Numbered from the stretch's first letter, positions 1 to 15,337 are shown. The stretch is 64,000 bases of DNA from Marinobacter pelagius (GCF_900114925.1 NZ_FOUR01000008.1:104955-168954); one strand, 5' to 3'. The notes: generated from the letters alone by a model not told the origin. Made by a program: numbers and translations.

Positions 1-2
1 AC

Positions 3-941
3 GCCAAGGCCGCCGATGTCGTCGAGCTGATCAAAGCGGACGAAGAGCTCATTTCGGATCGTGGTTTCGTGTCTTCAGATGTGCGTACCAACACCATCAG
101 CGTGCGTGAGACCTCCCAGAAGCTCGAGGAAATCCGCCGTCTGGTGTCCACCTGGGACGTACCGGTACGCCAGGTGTCCATTGAAGCGCGGATCGTTCGC
201 GCCCAGACCAACGTTGCCGAGAACCTGGGTATTCGCTGGGGTGGCGCGGCTTACGATGTGAGCGGCGACAACGTGTTCACCGTCGGTGGCTCTCAGGGTA
301 CCCTGCAGGAGGCCCGTGACGCGGCCTCCGGCACCGACAGCACCATTACCTTCCCGGGTGCGCTGGCTGTGGATCTGGGTGTCAGTGGTGAGGGCGCCTC
401 TTCCTTCGCTATCGGCTGGGGCAGCGACGACTTCCTGGTGGATCTGGAACTGTCGGCCCTGGAAAGTGACGGTCAAGCCGAGGTTGTTTCCCAGCCGCGT
501 GTCGTGACCGCTGATCGCCAGACGGCCTCCATCAAGTCCGGTGAGGAAATTCCTTACCAGGAGGCCTCTTCCAGCGGTGCCACCTCCGTATCCTTCAAGG
601 AAGCGGTGCTGTCCCTGGAAGTGACTCCGCAGATCACGCCGGATGACAAGATCATCATGGATCTGGTGGTGAACCAGGATTCCCGCGGCGAGGTTACTGC
701 CGGTATCCCGTCCATCAACACCAATGAGGTCACCACGCAGGTGCTCGTCGGTAATGGTGAAACCGTGGTTCTGGGCGGTATCTTCCAGTCTGAGGTGGCC
801 ACCCAGGTGACCAAGACGCCGTTCCTTGGCGACATTCCCTATCTGGGTCGCCTGTTCAAGCGGACCGAACACATCGACGAGCGTAGCGAGCTGTTGATTT
901 TCATCACGCCGAAAATCATCAAGAACGATTTGCTCCGGTAA
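3..941 (+). CDS. pilQ: Type IV pilus secretin PilQ (C-terminal part)
   Basis: Outer-membrane secretin that forms the gated ring through which the type IV pilus passes. The window opens inside the gene: the last 312 residues are visible in the frame starting at base 3, and no start codon is present. What is seen is the end of an N-domain followed by the secretin core, with RQVSIEARIVRA, SQPRVVTADRQTASI, EEIPYQEASSSG and SLEVTPQITPDDKIIMD, then the typical C-terminus TKTPFLGDIPYLGRLFK and ELLIFITPKII. A terminator and then aroK-aroB follow, the usual order downstream of pilMNOPQ. The minor pilin genes of the same machine lie about 38 kb further on. Identity is secure; only the truncation by the window edge limits the call. 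Confidence 0.95.
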   Translation, partial: AKAADVVELIKADEELISDRGFVSSDVRTNTISVRETSQKLEEIRRLVSTWDVPVRQVSIEARIVRAQTNVAENLGIRWGGAAYDVSGDNVFTVGGSQGTLQEARDAASGTDSTITFPGALAVDLGVSGEGASSFAIGWGSDDFLVDLELSALESDGQAEVVSQPRVVTADRQTASIKSGEEIPYQEASSSGATSVSFKEAVLSLEVTPQITPDDKIIMDLVVNQDSRGEVTAGIPSINTNEVTTQVLVGNGETVVLGGIFQSEVATQVTKTPFLGDIPYLGRLFKRTEHIDERSELLIFITPKIIKNDLLR

Positions 942-960
942 TCGTTCTGCTGAAGCCAGA

Positions 961-990
961 AGCCGCCGCGTAAAACCGGCGGCTTTTTTT
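961..990 (+). terminator. Rho-independent terminator after pilQ
   Basis: AGCCGCCG (961-968) pairs with CGGCGGCT (977-984), and a run of T follows to 990. It lies 20 bp after the pilQ stop and 41 bp before aroK, so it should separate the pilus operon from the shikimate genes. Confidence 0.85.
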
Positions 991-1030
991 GTGATATTCT
1001 CACCCGCCTGAAACCTGTTGAGCGGAAGTT

Positions 1031-1597
1031 ATGTCTTTGCCCAAACGCATTGTTCTGGTTGGCCCGATGGGCGCCGGGAAAAGTACTATCGGTCGCATGC
1101 TGGCCCGTGAGCTGGGTTACCGTTTTCTCGATACCGACCGGATCATCGAAGAGCGGTGCGGTGCCAATATCCCGTGGATTTTTGATGTTGAAGGCGAAGA
1201 TGGTTTCCGGCAGCGGGAAACTGCCATGCTTGAGGAGTTGTCCGCTGAGCCTCAAACCGTCCTTGCCACGGGCGGGGGGGCGGTAATGCGTCCCGAGAAT
1301 CATCCTTTGTTGAAGCGGGATTCAATCGTGGTCTACCTCAAGACCTCGATCGATCAACAGGTTGAGCGAACCCGCAAAGACAGGAATCGCCCGCTGTTGC
1401 AGAATGATGATCCCGAGGCGGTCTTGCGCCGGTTATTCGAGCTCCGGGATCCGATCTACCGGCAGTTGGCAGACGTTGTCATGTATACGGACCGGAAAAG
1501 CCCTCGCCTGGTGGTCCGGCAACTGATCAATCGTATTAACCCGAGAACGCCACGGCATCGGCGCCAGGTGCGTAAGGAAGGTCGCAACCATGTCTGA
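1031..1597 (+). CDS. aroK: Shikimate kinase
   Basis: Phosphorylates shikimate at the 3-hydroxyl using ATP, the fifth step of chorismate synthesis, in the cytosol. The 188-residue protein is near the normal family size. It has the P-loop GPMGAGKST at residues 11-19, the shikimate-binding glycine run ATGGGAV, and the lid motif DRNRPLL. The ATG at 1031 follows a GCGGAAG ribosome-binding site. The C-terminal tail ([17 protein letters not shown]) is a basic extension. The stop overlaps the aroB start by 8 bp, so the two are translationally coupled, the common aroKB arrangement. Confidence 0.97.
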   Translation: MSLPKRIVLVGPMGAGKSTIGRMLARELGYRFLDTDRIIEERCGANIPWIFDVEGEDGFRQRETAMLEELSAEPQTVLATGGGAVMRPENHPLLKRDSIVVYLKTSIDQQVERTRKDRNRPLLQNDDPEAVLRRLFELRDPIYRQLADVVMYTDRKSPRLVVRQLINRINPRTPRHRRQVRKEGRNHV

Positions 1598-2684
1598 GAT
1601 ATTCCGGGAGCTCACCGTTGATCTGGGTGAGCGAAGCTATCCGATCATCATCGGTTCAGGGCTGTTGGGTAGCACCGATCTTTCCCCTTACGTCGCCGGC
1701 TCCCAAGTCATGATCGTAACCAACGACACCGTGGCTCCCCTTTACCTGGACAAGATCCGCAACAGTTTTCCGGGCAAGCAGGTCGATACCGTCGTGCTTC
1801 CGGACGGCGAAAAATTCAAGGACTGGCAAACCCTCAATCAGATTTTCGATGCGCTGCTGGAGCAGCGGCACAGCCGGAAGACCACGCTGGTGGCCCTCGG
1901 CGGCGGTGTCATCGGGGATATGGCCGGGTTTGCCGCTGCCTGTTACCAGAGGGGCGTGCCTTTTATCCAGGTGCCTACAACCCTTTTGTCACAGGTTGAT
2001 TCCTCTGTCGGCGGCAAGACCGGCATCAATCATCCGCTTGGCAAGAACATGATCGGAGCCTTCCATCAGCCGCAGGTGGTGCTGATCGACACCGATACCC
2101 TGCAAACCCTGCCACCGCGGGAAGTGTCAGCGGGGCTGGCGGAAGTGATCAAGTACGGCTTGATCCGGGATACAGAGTTTCTTGCCTGGCTCGAAGACAA
2201 TATGGATGCGCTGGTGGGGCTGGAAGCAGGGGCGCTGGCCGAAGCGATCTATCGCTCCTGTGCCTGCAAGGCGGAGGTCGTGGCTCTTGATGAGAGGGAA
2301 GGGGGGCTGCGGGCCATCCTTAACCTGGGCCACACATTTGGTCACGCCATCGAGACATTCGCCGGTTATGGAACCTGGCTCCATGGCGAGGCAGTGGGTA
2401 CCGGAATGCTCATGGCGGCGGACCTGTCTGTTCGTGAAGGCATGATTTCGCGAACCGATTACGAGCGTACCGCGAATCTCATCATTCGCGCTGGGTTGCC
2501 GAGATTACCCCCGGAAACCATGGTGCCGGATGATTTTATGCGTCTGATGGCAGTGGACAAGAAAAACGTGGACGGTCAGTTGCGTTTGGTTTTGCTGAAA
2601 GCCATCGGTAATGCAATAGTGACAGCTGGTGCTTCCTCTGGACACCTTTCTGGGACCCTGAGCTCTTTTTGTCAGGAGGCCTGA
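1590..2684 (+). CDS. aroB: 3-dehydroquinate synthase
   Basis: Converts DAHP to 3-dehydroquinate, the second step of the shikimate pathway; a metal- and NAD-dependent cytosolic enzyme. The 364 residues match the family length. Visible landmarks are the NAD-binding [20 protein letters not shown], the substrate loop SVGGKTGIN, and the metal histidine motif [12 protein letters not shown]. The start at 1590 lies inside the end of aroK. In Pseudomonas a SPOR-domain (DamX-like) gene usually follows aroB; here the next gene is gltB with only 147 bp between. Confidence 0.97.
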   Translation: MSEIFRELTVDLGERSYPIIIGSGLLGSTDLSPYVAGSQVMIVTNDTVAPLYLDKIRNSFPGKQVDTVVLPDGEKFKDWQTLNQIFDALLEQRHSRKTTLVALGGGVIGDMAGFAAACYQRGVPFIQVPTTLLSQVDSSVGGKTGINHPLGKNMIGAFHQPQVVLIDTDTLQTLPPREVSAGLAEVIKYGLIRDTEFLAWLEDNMDALVGLEAGALAEAIYRSCACKAEVVALDEREGGLRAILNLGHTFGHAIETFAGYGTWLHGEAVGTGMLMAADLSVREGMISRTDYERTANLIIRAGLPRLPPETMVPDDFMRLMAVDKKNVDGQLRLVLLKAIGNAIVTAGASSGHLSGTLSSFCQEA

Positions 2685-2709
2685 AAACCGGGAAGAAAAA
2701 CAAAAAAGT

Positions 2710-2738
2710 TTGTATACGTAGATCTACGTGTGTAAAAT
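2710..2738 (+). promoter_or_regulatory. Candidate gltB promoter with palindromic spacer
   Basis: TTGTAT (2710-2715) and TAAAAT (2733-2738) are 17 bp apart. Most of the spacer is a perfect 14-bp palindrome, ACGTAGATCTACGT (2716-2729). The -35 match is poor (3 of 6), so the promoter call is moderate. The palindrome is certain and is placed like an operator. Confidence 0.45.
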
Positions 2739-2772
2739 CGCTTCCCCATTTTTTTGGAGTCAGTGCATGTTT

Positions 2773-2789
2773 TGCACCATTTTGGTGCG
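2773..2789 (+). promoter_or_regulatory. NtrC-type binding site upstream of gltB
   Basis: TGCACCA-TTT-TGGTGCG differs at only the last base from the classical NtrC operator TGCACCA-N3-TGGTGCA. It lies about 35 bp downstream of the predicted gltB start point and 43 bp before the ATG, a position that suggests repression or roadblock rather than sigma-54 activation. An outer repeat, TCAGTG (2760-2765) and CACTGA (2795-2800), encloses it, so the RNA could also form a nested hairpin. Confidence 0.55.
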
Positions 2790-2831
2790 TAACTCACTGA
2801 TTGAAAAGCATTTATACGCGAGAGAACGCTT

Positions 2832-7280
<4,449 letters not shown>

Positions 7281-7340
7281 CCGCCCGGTTCGAAGAGGTT
7301 TGGGGGTGTACGGCGGGTCCGGCACCCCGGTCGAAATTGA

Positions 7341-8777
<1,437 letters not shown>

Positions 8778-8790
8778 GGCGTTAGCCCAA

Positions 8791-8886
8791 GGGGTCTGAA
8801 GAAAGCCTTCTTCTGACCCCGAGTTAGCGACAAGCCCCGAAACCAGAGTCCAAGACGGGGTCAGAAGAAAGCTTTCTTCAGACCCC
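8791..8886. repeat. 30-bp palindromic repeat, two copies (gltD-hemE gap)
   Basis: Copies at 8791-8820 and 8857-8886, start to start 66 bp. Both belong to the GAAG/CTTC stem subfamily. The second has the right end TTCAGACCCC in place of the usual TTCTGACCCC. They fill most of the gap between gltD and hemE. Confidence 0.95.
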
Positions 8887-8977
8887 TCGTTCTGCCCCCT
8901 TGTTCACGCCTTCCCAATTCCCCCAAACCGCGTATCATTGCACCCCAGAAAATTTGATACCCAGGCCAGGAGTTCCC

Positions 8978-10042
8978 ATGACCGAGCTGAAAAATGACCG
9001 TTTCCTGCGTGCCCTGATGCGCCAGCCCGTAGACCGTACCCCGGTGTGGATGATGCGCCAGGCCGGCCGCTATCTGCCGGAGTACCGTGCCACCCGGGCC
9101 AAGGCCGGTGATTTTCTCAGTCTGTGCAAGAACACCGAGCTGGCTTGTGAGGTCACTCTGCAGCCCCTGGAGCGCTTCCCGCTGGATGCCGCCATTCTGT
9201 TCTCCGACATCCTGACCATTCCGGATGCACTCGGACTGGGGCTGTATTTCGAGACCGGTGAAGGGCCCAAGTTCAAGCACACCATCCGTTCGGCGGCGGA
9301 TGTGGATGCGCTGCCGGCGATGAACCCGGAAGTGGACCTGGACTACGTCATGAACGCCGTGTCCACGATTCGCTCTGCGCTCGGCGGGCGGGTACCGCTG
9401 ATCGGGTTTTCGGGAAGCCCCTGGACCCTGGCGACCTACATGATCGAGGGAGGCTCATCGAAGGATTTCCGCGAGGCCAAGAAGCTCATGTATGGCCAGC
9501 CGGAGGTGATGCATCGTCTGCTGGATCATCTGGCGAACGCCGTGATTGACTACCTCAACGGTCAGATCAAGGCCGGCGCCCAGGCGGTGCAGATCTTTGA
9601 CACCTGGGGTGGCGTGCTGAGCAGCTGGGCTTACGAGGAATTCTCCCTCCGTTACATGAAGAAGATTGTCGACGGCCTGATTCGTGAGAGTGAAGGCCGG
9701 CGGGTGCCGGTGATCCTGTTCACCAAGAATGGTGGCCAGTGGCTGGAAACCATTGCCGATTCCGGTTGTGATGCTGTGGGCCTGGACTGGACCACCGATA
9801 TCGGCAACGCCCGGGCCCGGATTGGTGACCGCGTTGCCCTGCAGGGCAATATGGACCCGGCCATGCTGTATGCCCCGAAAGAGCGTATCCGTCAGGAAGT
9901 GGCGGACATCCTGCGCCGCTATGGTTCCGGTCCCGGCCATATCTTCAACCTTGGTCATGGTATTACGCCGGATGTGGATCCGGAGCATGCCGGTGCCTTT
10001 ATCGAGGCGGTTGTTGAGCTGAGTCCGGAATATCACCGGTAA
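8978..10042 (+). CDS. hemE: Uroporphyrinogen decarboxylase
   Basis: Removes four carboxyl groups from uroporphyrinogen III to give coproporphyrinogen III in heme synthesis; a cytosolic homodimer without cofactor. The ATG at 8978, after CCAGGAG, gives 354 residues, the usual size. The reading frame is open 78 bp further upstream, but that stretch has no family similarity. Conserved features are the substrate-binding [14 protein letters not shown] (residues 24-37), [12 protein letters not shown], the [16 protein letters not shown] loop and [15 protein letters not shown] near the end. The gltBD-hemE order matches Pseudomonas. One palindromic repeat follows the stop. Confidence 0.97.
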   Translation: MTELKNDRFLRALMRQPVDRTPVWMMRQAGRYLPEYRATRAKAGDFLSLCKNTELACEVTLQPLERFPLDAAILFSDILTIPDALGLGLYFETGEGPKFKHTIRSAADVDALPAMNPEVDLDYVMNAVSTIRSALGGRVPLIGFSGSPWTLATYMIEGGSSKDFREAKKLMYGQPEVMHRLLDHLANAVIDYLNGQIKAGAQAVQIFDTWGGVLSSWAYEEFSLRYMKKIVDGLIRESEGRRVPVILFTKNGGQWLETIADSGCDAVGLDWTTDIGNARARIGDRVALQGNMDPAMLYAPKERIRQEVADILRRYGSGPGHIFNLGHGITPDVDPEHAGAFIEAVVELSPEYHR

Positions 10043-10069
10043 GAGCCTGACTGTCTGGTCATAGAAAAA

Positions 10070-10099
10070 GGGGGCAGATGAAAGCTTTCATCTGACCCC
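10070..10099. repeat. 30-bp palindromic repeat, single copy after hemE
   Basis: GATG/CATC stem subfamily with one change from the consensus (G for T at the fifth base). It is followed by ATGTTCA, the most common right flank of the family. It is the only single copy in the window. Confidence 0.9.
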
Positions 10100-10209
10100 A
10101 TGTTCACCCCGTCAAACCAGGCCGAACTCCCCCATTTCCCCCTGATTACTGGCCGGTTTATCCTGTCCGGACTATGGTCATATAAAAAACCGACAACAGG
10201 AGCAACCGC

Positions 10210-10581
10210 TTGTCCGCACACGTCCAAGACAAACGCCGTTTTCAGCGCATCGAATTCGACGCGCCCTGTGAGCTGCACTGGCAGGATAACGTCTGGCGCA
10301 CCGAGGTTCTGGATATCTCCATGAGGGGAGTACTGGTGAAGCGGCCGGAAGGCTGGTCAGCGCCGCTCCGGCAGCCCTGCGAGGTGGTGATTCACCTGGA
10401 CGATCACTCGGCCGCCATCGTCATGGCGGTGGAGCTGAAGCATGTGGATGAGCAGCGGCTGGGGTTCAGCTGTCAGTACATTGACCTGGAGAGCGCCACC
10501 CACCTCAAGCGCCTGGTGGAATTGAATCTTGGGGATCCGGCGCTGCTGCAGCGGGAATTCGCCAGGTTGGTGGATAAGTAA
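10210..10581 (+). CDS. PilZ-domain c-di-GMP receptor (PA4608/MapZ-like)
   Basis: A single PilZ domain of 123 residues, expected to bind cyclic di-GMP. The two ligand motifs are present: RRFQR at residues 9-13 (the RxxxR type) and DISMRG (the D/NxSxxG type). The second half, GFSCQYIDLESATHLKRLVE followed by LNLGD, closely resembles what I recall of P. aeruginosa PA4608, named MapZ because it binds a chemotaxis methyltransferase, and that gene also lies beside radA. Start: TTG at 10210 with AGGAG (10198-10202) well placed; no ATG is suitable. The role in this organism, probably in motility or chemotaxis control, is inferred. It converges on radA with three palindromic repeats between. Confidence 0.88.
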   Translation: MSAHVQDKRRFQRIEFDAPCELHWQDNVWRTEVLDISMRGVLVKRPEGWSAPLRQPCEVVIHLDDHSAAIVMAVELKHVDEQRLGFSCQYIDLESATHLKRLVELNLGDPALLQREFARLVDK

Positions 10582-10598
10582 AAACGTGGCCCAAAAAC

Positions 10599-10759
10599 GG
10601 GGTCAGATGAAAGCTTTAATCTGACCCCACCCTCATGCACCAAAGCTTGGACACCTAACTCAGGGGTCTGATGAAAACCTTCATCTGACCCCATCTTCAA
10701 GTCACATCCCAGCTTTGAAATCTAACTCCGGGGTCAGAAGAAGGCTTTCTTCTGACCCC
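10599..10759. repeat. 30-bp palindromic repeat, three copies (PilZ gene and radA converge)
   Basis: Copies at 10599-10628, 10663-10692 and 10730-10759, starts 64 and 67 bp apart. The first two are the GATG/CATC type, the third the GAAG/CTTC type. Spacers of 34 and 37 bp both end in CTAACTC plus A or C, directly before the next copy. They fill the space between two converging genes that have no other terminator. Confidence 0.95.
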
Positions 10760-10769
10760 TGCTTCACAC

Positions 10770-12146
10770 CTAAAACTCCTCCAAAGCTGCCAACGCATCA
10801 CTCAGCTTGGCCACCGGCACCACCTTCATCCCCTCAACCGGCTTGCGCGGCACATTGGCCTTGGGTACCAGCGCCCGGGTGAAACCATGCTTGGCCGCCT
10901 CGTAAATCCGTTCCTGCCCGCTGGGCACCGGCCGAATCTCGCCGGAGAGCCCGACCTCCCCGAAGATCACCAGATCCTGGGGCAGGGCGCGGTCGCGGAA
11001 GGAGGAGACAATGGCTGCCAGAAGCGCCAGGTCGGCACTGGTCTCGTTGACCTTAACGCCGCCCACCACGTTGACGAATACATCCTGATCCGACACATGC
11101 ATGCCTCCGTGCCGATGGAGCACAGCCAACAACATGGCCAGCCGGTTCTGATCCAGGCCCACCGCAACCCTTCGGGGATAGCCGCCCTGGGCCATGTCCA
11201 CCAGTGCCTGAATTTCCACCAGCATCGGCCGGGTGCCTTCCCAGACCACCATGACCACACTGCCGGGCGCGGCCTCCTCGCCCCGGTTCAGGAAGATGGC
11301 GCTGGGGTTCTTCACCTCTTTCAGGCCCTGTTCGAGCATGGCGAACACGCCCAGCTCGTTCACCGCGCCGAAGCGGTTCTTGATTCCGCGCAGGGTGCGA
11401 TACCGGCTGTCGCTGGAGCCTTCCAGCAGGATCGAGCAGTCAATCATGTGCTCGAGAACCTTGGGGCCTGCCAGGCTGCCGTCCTTGGTGACGTGCCCCA
11501 CGAGGAACAGGATGGTGCCGGTCTGCTTGGCAAAGCGGGTCAGGAATGCGGCGCTCTCCCGGACCTGTGACACCGAGCCCGGGGCCGACTCGATGTCGGC
11601 AACATGCATGACCTGGATACTGTCCACCACCAGGATTTTCGGCTTTTCCGCCTCGGCCACCTGCATGACCCGCTCGACGCTGGTTTCCGACAGCATCTTC
11701 AGATCCCGGGTGGGTAGGCCCAGGCGCTTGGCACGCATGGCTACCTGCTGCAGGGATTCCTCGCCGGTGACGTAGAGCGCTGGAACGCTCTCGGCCAGGT
11801 GACAGACCGCCTGCAGCAGCAAGGTACTCTTGCCGGCGCCGGGGTGGCCGCCCATGAGTACCGCCGAGCCCTCCACCAGGCCGCCGCCAAGGACCCGATC
11901 AAACTCCTGCATGCCGGAGCTGATGCGAGGCTGCTCGGCCAGGCTGACCTCGTCCAGGCTCTGGACCTCCGACAGGCTGCCGGCAAAACCCTCGAACCGG
12001 GCGCCCCGGGCTCCCTTGGCATTGCTGCTCACGCCGCGCACTTCGCTGATGGTGTTCCAGGCCTGGCACGCGGTGCACTGGCCCTGCCACTTTGAATAGT
12101 CGGCGCCGCACTCGGTGCAGACGTAGGCGGTTTTTGCTTTGGCCAT
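10770..12146 (-). CDS. radA: DNA repair protein RadA (Sms)
   Basis: RecA-like branch-migration ATPase that helps process recombination intermediates. The 458 residues match the family. The N-terminal zinc finger uses C10, C13, C24 and C27 (CTECGADYSKWQGQCTAC). The Walker A motif is GGHPGAGKST, the RadA-specific motif is KNRFGAVNELG, and the C-terminus is the Lon-protease-like domain (VNVVGGVKVNETSADLALL). Its ATG overlaps the ettA stop by one base (TAATG), so it is translated with ettA. P. aeruginosa also has a PilZ gene next to radA. Confidence 0.97.
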   Translation of the reverse strand: MAKAKTAYVCTECGADYSKWQGQCTACQAWNTISEVRGVSSNAKGARGARFEGFAGSLSEVQSLDEVSLAEQPRISSGMQEFDRVLGGGLVEGSAVLMGGHPGAGKSTLLLQAVCHLAESVPALYVTGEESLQQVAMRAKRLGLPTRDLKMLSETSVERVMQVAEAEKPKILVVDSIQVMHVADIESAPGSVSQVRESAAFLTRFAKQTGTILFLVGHVTKDGSLAGPKVLEHMIDCSILLEGSSDSRYRTLRGIKNRFGAVNELGVFAMLEQGLKEVKNPSAIFLNRGEEAAPGSVVMVVWEGTRPMLVEIQALVDMAQGGYPRRVAVGLDQNRLAMLLAVLHRHGGMHVSDQDVFVNVVGGVKVNETSADLALLAAIVSSFRDRALPQDLVIFGEVGLSGEIRPVPSGQERIYEAAKHGFTRALVPKANVPRKPVEGMKVVPVAKLSDALAALEEF

Positions 12147-13807
12147 TACGCCAACTTCTTGTACTTCATCCGCTTGGGCTGCATCGCGGAATCGCCCTTG
12201 CGCTTCTTGAAGTCCTCGTCGTACTCGCTGAAGTTGCCTTCGAAGTAGACCACCTCACCATCATCCTCGAAGGCGAGGATATGGGTGGCCACCCGGTCCA
12301 GGAACCAGCGGTCGTGCGAGATAACCAGGGCGGAGCCCGGGAAGTTCAGCAGGGCTTCTTCCAGGGCGCGGAGGGTTTCCACGTCCAGGTCGTTGGTGGG
12401 CTCGTCCAGCAGCAGCACGTTGCCGCCCTGTTTCAGCAGCTTGGCCAGGTGCAGGCGGTTACGCTCACCACCGGACAGGTCGCCGACCCGCTTCTGCTGG
12501 TCGCTGCCCTTGAAGTTGAAGCGGCCCACATAGGCGCGGGACGGGGTTTCGTAGTTACCGACCTTGATGATGTCCTGGCCGTCGGAGAGCTCTTCCCAGA
12601 CGGTCTTGCTGCCGTCCAGGTCACGCATCTGGTCGACGTAGGCGATGTCCACTGTCTCACCGAGAGTAATGTCGCCGGAATCGGGTTTGTCAGAACCCGC
12701 AATCATCTTGAACAGCGTGGACTTACCGGCACCGTTACCACCGATAATGCCGACAATGGCTCCCGGCGGAACGCTGAAGGAGACATCTTCGTACAGCAGG
12801 CGGTCGCCGAAGGACTTGCTGATGCCCTCCACCTCGATCACCTTGTTGCCCAGCCGTGGTCCGGGCGGAATGTACAGCTCGTTGGTCTCGTTGCGCTTCT
12901 GGAATTCCTGGGAGCTCATCTCCTCGAAGCGGGCCAGACGGGCCTTGCTCTTGGACTGGCGGCCCTTGGCATTACTGCGGACCCACTCCAGCTCCTGCTT
13001 GATGGCCTTCTGGTGGGAAGCCTCCTGCTTGGCTTCCATCTCCAGACGCTTCTCCTTGTTCTCCAGCCACTGGCTGTAGTTGCCCTCGAACGGGATGCCG
13101 TGGCCACGGTCCAGTTCCAGGATCCAGCCTGCAACGTTATCCAGGAAATAGCGGTCGTGGGTGATGGCAACCACGGTGCCTTCGTAGTCGTGCAGGAAGC
13201 GCTCCAGCCAGGCGACCGATTCGGCATCCAGGTGGTTGGTGGGCTCGTCCAGCAGCAGCATGTTCGGGCCGGACAGCAACAGGCGGCACAGGGCCACGCG
13301 GCGGCGCTCACCACCGGAAAGAACGCTCACTTTCTGATCCCAGGGCGGGAGACGCAACGCATCGGCGGCGACTTCCATCTTGCGCTCGATGTCGTGGCCG
13401 TCGGTGGCCTGGATGTAAGCCTCCAGTTCGCCCTGTTTCTTGGCCAGGGCGTCGAAGTCGGCATCCGGCTCGGCATAGGCGGCGTACACCTGGTCCAGTT
13501 CCGCCAGGGCGTCATGGACGCCGGAAACCGCTTCATCGACGATTTCCTTGACGGTCTTGTCTTCGTCCAGCTCCGGCTCCTGGGGCAGGTAGCCGACGTT
13601 GATGCCCGGCTGGGGGCGGGCTTCGCCGATGTAATCCTGATCCACGCCGGCCATAATACGCAGCAGGGTGGATTTACCGGCACCGTTCAGACCCAGTACG
13701 CCGATCTTGGCGCCCGGGAAGAAGCTCAGGGAGATGTCCTTGAGGATTTCACGCTTGGGCGGAACCACCTTGCCCACGCGGTTCATGGTGTATACGTACT
13801 GGGCCAT
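12146..13807 (-). CDS. ettA: ABC-F protein EttA (energy-dependent translational throttle)
   Basis: Ribosome-binding ABC-F ATPase that gates the first peptide bond according to ATP/ADP status; cytosolic, no membrane segment. The 553 residues hold two ABC domains: GLNGAGKST with LSGGERRRVALCRLL in the first and GGNGAGKST with LSGGERNRLHLAKLL in the second. The N-terminus MAQYVYTMNRVGKVVPPKRE is the EttA signature and separates it from Uup and YheS. It is the first gene of a two-gene unit with radA and is divergent from glyA. Confidence 0.96.
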   Translation of the reverse strand: MAQYVYTMNRVGKVVPPKREILKDISLSFFPGAKIGVLGLNGAGKSTLLRIMAGVDQDYIGEARPQPGINVGYLPQEPELDEDKTVKEIVDEAVSGVHDALAELDQVYAAYAEPDADFDALAKKQGELEAYIQATDGHDIERKMEVAADALRLPPWDQKVSVLSGGERRRVALCRLLLSGPNMLLLDEPTNHLDAESVAWLERFLHDYEGTVVAITHDRYFLDNVAGWILELDRGHGIPFEGNYSQWLENKEKRLEMEAKQEASHQKAIKQELEWVRSNAKGRQSKSKARLARFEEMSSQEFQKRNETNELYIPPGPRLGNKVIEVEGISKSFGDRLLYEDVSFSVPPGAIVGIIGGNGAGKSTLFKMIAGSDKPDSGDITLGETVDIAYVDQMRDLDGSKTVWEELSDGQDIIKVGNYETPSRAYVGRFNFKGSDQQKRVGDLSGGERNRLHLAKLLKQGGNVLLLDEPTNDLDVETLRALEEALLNFPGSALVISHDRWFLDRVATHILAFEDDGEVVYFEGNFSEYDEDFKKRKGDSAMQPKRMKYKKLA

Positions 13808-14066
13808 AACTGGCTGTGTCCTCTGTTAAATTCGGAGGTAATAAAAAGCAACGTGCAGATTAGCCACGTAAGGTAGCGAAACAGGCCCGCTATGGCAATT
13901 GACGGAAAACCGAAGATTGCGATGTGACGGTATCTGCGGACGGTTTAAAGGATGATTTTTCACCCGATTTCAAGATAGAATAGCGGCCCAATTTTTCCGG
14001 GCCACCGGCGTTTTGTCTTCTCGGGCAGGGCGCCGGGCCAGCAAAGCACACAGAGGCAGCACATCC
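13808..14066. other. Divergent ettA/glyA intergenic region
   Basis: 259 bp without a gene. A TAGAAT (13976-13981) could be the glyA -10 box, but the -35 match is poor. GGCCC (13985-13989) pairs with GGGCC (13999-14003) and may form a small leader hairpin. No riboswitch was recognised. AGAGG ahead of 14067 is the glyA ribosome-binding site. Confidence 0.4.
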
Positions 14067-15320
14067 ATGTTTAATCGTGATATGAAAATCGCCGGCTACG
14101 ACGACGAACTCTGGACCGCGATGGAAGAGGAGCGCAAGCGTCAGGAAGCGCACATCGAGCTGATCGCATCCGAGAACTATACCAGCCCGCGGGTGATGGA
14201 AGCCCAAGGCAGTGTGCTGACCAACAAATACGCTGAAGGCTATCCCGGCAAGCGCTACTACGGTGGCTGCGAGTTTGTCGACAAGGCCGAGGTGCTGGCC
14301 ATCGAGCGTGCAAAAGAGCTGTTCGGTGCCGCCTACGCCAACGTGCAGCCGCACTCCGGCTCCCAGGCCAACTCCGCAGTGTTTATGGCCCTGCTCAAGC
14401 CGGGCGATACCGTGCTGGGAATGAGCCTGGCTCACGGTGGTCACCTGACCCACGGTGCCAGCGTCAACTTCTCCGGCAAGATCTACAACGCCGTTCAGTA
14501 CGGTATCAACAACGAAACCGGCCTGATCGACTACGACGAAGTCGAGAAACTGGCCGTCGAGCACAAGCCGAAGATGATCATCGCCGGCTTCTCTGCCTAC
14601 TCCCAGGAGCTGGATTTTGCCCGCTTCCGCGCCATCGCGGACAAGGTCGGTGCCTACCTGTTCGTGGACATGGCCCACGTGGCCGGTCTGGTTGCCGCTG
14701 GTGTTTACCCGGACCCGGTACCCCACGCCCACGTGGTGGCAACTACTACCCACAAGACCCTGCGCGGTCCCCGTGGTGGCCTGATCCTCGCCTGTGACGA
14801 CGAAGACCTGCAGAAGAAGCTGAACTCTGCCGTATTCCCGGGCGGCCAGGGTGGCCCGCTGATGCACGTGATTGCCGCCAAGGCCGTGTGCTTCAAGGAA
14901 GCCATGAGTGACGAGTTCAAGGCCTACCAGCAGCAGGTGGTCAAGAACGCCGCTGCCATGGCCGAGGTGTTTATCGAGCGTGGCTATGACGTGGTGTCCG
15001 GTGGTACCAAAAACCACCTGTTCCTGGTCAGCCTGATCAAGCAGGACATCACCGGTAAGGACGCGGATGCGGCCCTGGGCCGTGCCCATATCACCGTCAA
15101 CAAGAACGCGGTCCCGAACGATCCGCGTTCCCCGTTCGTCACTTCCGGTCTGCGGATCGGCACCCCGGCCGTGACCACCCGTGGTTTCGGTGAGTCCGAG
15201 TGCCGTGATCTGGCCGGCTGGATGTGCGACATCCTCGACAATCTGGAAGACGAGGCCGTCAACGCCCGGGTGCGCGAGCAGGTCGAAGCCCTGTGTGCCC
15301 GCTTCCCGGTCTACGGCTAA
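14067..15320 (+). CDS. glyA: Serine hydroxymethyltransferase
   Basis: PLP enzyme that splits serine to glycine while loading tetrahydrofolate with a one-carbon unit. The ATG at 14067 gives 417 residues, exactly the E. coli size; the frame runs open further upstream without homology. Motifs: [19 protein letters not shown] near the N-terminus, [34 protein letters not shown] and the PLP-lysine stretch [14 protein letters not shown] strong hairpin without a U-tract follows the stop, then nrdR. Confidence 0.98.
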   Translation: MFNRDMKIAGYDDELWTAMEEERKRQEAHIELIASENYTSPRVMEAQGSVLTNKYAEGYPGKRYYGGCEFVDKAEVLAIERAKELFGAAYANVQPHSGSQANSAVFMALLKPGDTVLGMSLAHGGHLTHGASVNFSGKIYNAVQYGINNETGLIDYDEVEKLAVEHKPKMIIAGFSAYSQELDFARFRAIADKVGAYLFVDMAHVAGLVAAGVYPDPVPHAHVVATTTHKTLRGPRGGLILACDDEDLQKKLNSAVFPGGQGGPLMHVIAAKAVCFKEAMSDEFKAYQQQVVKNAAAMAEVFIERGYDVVSGGTKNHLFLVSLIKQDITGKDADAALGRAHITVNKNAVPNDPRSPFVTSGLRIGTPAVTTRGFGESECRDLAGWMCDILDNLEDEAVNARVREQVEALCARFPVYG

Positions 15321-15337
15321 ACTTCAGGCAAGACCCC

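Noticed and set aside
2751..2775. Sigma-54 promoter for gltB next to the NtrC-type site
   Set aside because: No GG-N10-GC arrangement is present between the site and the gene or just upstream.
8791..8886. Calling each palindrome a Rho-independent terminator
   Set aside because: The stems are strong, but no U-tract follows on either strand. Only a 3' end mapping could justify the name.
10473..10700. Small frames starting inside the palindromes (MKMGSDEGF- or MKAFI-type starts)
   Set aside because: Their only shared part is the translated repeat. They have no ribosome-binding site or homology and overlap gene ends.
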